Shown here: positions 5,299-6,605 of the stretch, piece by piece | Layout of the letters: every line of letters begins with the position of its first letter | How positions within the stretch are numbered: position 1 is the stretch's first letter | Origin: an uncultured Ruminococcus sp. | Lineage (GTDB): Bacteria > Bacillota > Clostridia > Oscillospirales > Ruminococcaceae | Assembly (NCBI GenBank): GCA_947167535.1 | Contig: CAMVIL010000071.1 | Location: 1 to 6,605, forward strand | Reading direction: 5' to 3' | Length of the DNA: 6,605 nucleotides | Notes under the pieces: model-generated | Seen by the model: only the letters and a program-made list of their open reading frames with translations | Told to the model about the DNA's origin: nothing | The model's database searches: none | Translations under genes and position numbers: made by a program

Positions 5299-6605
5299 AT
5301 GAAAAAAACATCTGCTTTTATCGCGCTTATTGCGGCGCTTAGCATGACCGCCGCACCAATACAGGGCGTTCTGCCCGCAGCGGGAGCCATCACCGCTTCC
5401 GCCGCCGAAACAGCCGAGCACCTGACCTACTACGAAAATGACGACGGCACCATCACCGTATCGGGCTGCACCGAGAATGTCAGGGAGATCACAGTCCCCG
5501 CCGAGATCGACGGCAAGCCCGTCACCCGCATCTCGGACAACGCCTTTGGCGGGTGGTTCCACTGCGATCTGGAGAAGGTGACTCTTCCCGACAGCGTCGT
5601 GAGCATCGGAGAGTACGCCTTTGAGGAATGCCTGCAGCTGAAGTCGGTGAACACCGCGAATGTAAAGAGCATCGGCAAGGGCGCGTTCCTCAACTGCCCG
5701 CAGCTGAACAGTCTGGAGCTGGGCAGCGGCCTTGAACAGATCGGCGGCCGAGCCTTTGCGGGCTGCCCCGCCGTCCTGGACCTCTCCCCCGAGAACAGGT
5801 TTTACAGAATAGAAAACGGCATCATGTACACCTTCGACGGCAAGACGGTCATCACCGCCGACCGCGGCATGACCGAGTGCACCATGCTCCCCGGCGACCT
5901 CAAAACCATCGCGGCGGGCGCCTTTGAGGGCTGCTACAAGCTCACCAAGGTACACATTCCCGACAGCGTCACGAAGATCGGCGACCACGCCTTCTACGAA
6001 TGCAGTCAGCTGACTTCGGTGGATCTTCCCCACGGGCTCAAGCGCATCGAGGAGTACACCTTCTGCAACTGTCAGTCGCTGGAGTCCATCGAGCTTCCCG
6101 AGGGTCTGACCTACATCGGCAGAGAGGCGTTTACCGACGATTACAAGATGCTCTCGATGAAGGTACCCGCTTCGGTCAAGGAGATCGGCACCGGCGCCAT
6201 CGGATTCTACTACGCTGACGGCGACTGCTTGTTTAAGATCAGGGATTTCGTTCTGGAGTGCAAGCTGGGCTCGGCTGCGGACAAGTATGCCTACAATAAC
6301 GAGCTTGGCGTCAGATACTTCGGCAAGACGGACATCAGCAAGGCCAAAGTCAAGGCTGAGAACAAGTACTACACGGGCAAGGCGCTCAAGCCTGCCGTGA
6401 CAGTAAAGCTGGGCTGGAAGACCCTCAAGTCCGGCAGCGACTACACCGTAAAATACTCCGCCAACAAGAAAGTCGGCAGGGCGAAGTACACCGTAACCGG
6501 CAAGGGCGGCGCTTCGGGCTCTGTCAGCGGGACGTTTATCATAAGACCCGCGAAAGTCAAGGTCAAGAGCTTCAAGTCGACTGCGAAGAAGAGCGTAAAG
6601 GCGGT
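5299..6605 (+). CDS. Secreted BspA-like leucine-rich-repeat protein with an Ig-like module, 3'-truncated by the window edge
   Basis: The visible part is 435 codons with no stop, so the gene continues beyond the window. The ATG at 5299 has an SD AGGAGG 7 nt upstream. Residues 1 to about 36 are a Sec signal peptide: KK at 2-3, a hydrophobic core with Ala/Leu/Ile, and a likely cleavage near ASA-A at 35/36. Residues 64 to about 300 hold BspA-type (LRR_5) repeats of about 23 residues with the pattern L..V.LP.....IG..AF..C, starting at 64, 91, 114, 136, 159 (long, with an inserted NGIMYTFDGKTVITAD hairpin), 215, 238, 261 and 285. The repeat domain closes with the common GSAADKYAYNN end motif. From 345 an Ig-like module follows (DISKAKVKAENKYYTGKALK ... 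SDYTVKYSANKKVG), of the kind frequent in Ruminococcus extracellular proteins, then a Lys-rich stretch that may lead into a fibronectin-like domain. Such proteins are exported and often mediate attachment to surfaces, hosts or polymers. The ligand is unknown, and any dockerin, anchor or catalytic domain would lie beyond the window. Confidence 0.92.
   Translation, partial: MKKTSAFIALIAALSMTAAPIQGVLPAAGAITASAAETAEHLTYYENDDGTITVSGCTENVREITVPAEIDGKPVTRISDNAFGGWFHCDLEKVTLPDSVVSIGEYAFEECLQLKSVNTANVKSIGKGAFLNCPQLNSLELGSGLEQIGGRAFAGCPAVLDLSPENRFYRIENGIMYTFDGKTVITADRGMTECTMLPGDLKTIAAGAFEGCYKLTKVHIPDSVTKIGDHAFYECSQLTSVDLPHGLKRIEEYTFCNCQSLESIELPEGLTYIGREAFTDDYKMLSMKVPASVKEIGTGAIGFYYADGDCLFKIRDFVLECKLGSAADKYAYNNELGVRYFGKTDISKAKVKAENKYYTGKALKPAVTVKLGWKTLKSGSDYTVKYSANKKVGRAKYTVTGKGGASGSVSGTFIIRPAKVKVKSFKSTAKKSVKA
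5488..6201 (+). repeat. In-frame LRR_5 repeat array
   Basis: About eight to nine degenerate repeats, mostly 66-72 bp (22-24 codons), encode the BspA-type LRR domain. DNA identity between units is mostly low, but a 14-bp direct repeat, TTCCCGACAGCGTC, occurs in the same codon phase at 5585-5598 and 5957-5970. This fits repeat duplication followed by divergence, or local conversion. Confidence 0.85.

Noticed and set aside
5284..6033. 249-codon open frame on the minus strand across the LRR gene start
   Set aside because: It is antisense to the signal peptide and LRR repeats; its composition mirrors the repeats and no domain is recognisable.

Overview
The window reads as chromosomal DNA of a low-to-mid GC Gram-positive gut or rumen bacterium, most likely an Oscillospiraceae/Ruminococcus-type member of the Clostridia. 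The reasons are strong AGGAGG-type ribosome binding sites, sigma-A promoters close to consensus in AT-rich gaps between more GC-rich genes, a bacterial S26B (ER/archaeal-type) signal peptidase domain, and a BspA-like leucine-rich-repeat secreted protein carrying the Ig-like module common in Ruminococcus secretomes. This placement is inferred from style; no 16S or other taxonomic marker is present. All five recognised genes are on the + strand.

Region 1 (2-3288) is an apparent three-gene unit. It starts with the 3' part of a very large gene whose product has an unidentified N-terminal domain, about 400 residues of highly charged coiled coil, and a C-terminal membrane-embedded signal peptidase I domain with a Ser/His dyad. 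Its stop overlaps the start of a 150-residue single-pass membrane protein (ATGA), which is followed 18 bp later by a 74-residue helical-hairpin protein. A clear rho-independent terminator (3300-3327) closes the unit. The architecture suggests a membrane-anchored processing enzyme tethered to a long cytosolic rod, made together with a small membrane partner. The substrate is unknown.

Region 2 (3340-5155) is a housekeeping gene, argS (arginyl-tRNA synthetase, class Ia), complete at 584 aa. A near-perfect extended -10 sigma-A promoter drives it, with a very short leader that leaves no room for a T-box.

Region 3 (5156-6605) is a 143-bp AT-rich gap with a plausible promoter and a small leader hairpin, then the 5' part of a secreted BspA-type leucine-rich-repeat protein (signal peptide, about eight LRR units, Ig-like module) that runs off the window.

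The three regions look like separate transcription units with no obvious functional link. The noteworthy item is the coiled-coil/signal peptidase fusion and its translationally coupled small membrane protein. No gap exceeds 300 bp, and no tRNA, rRNA, CRISPR array, insertion sequence or phage feature was seen.
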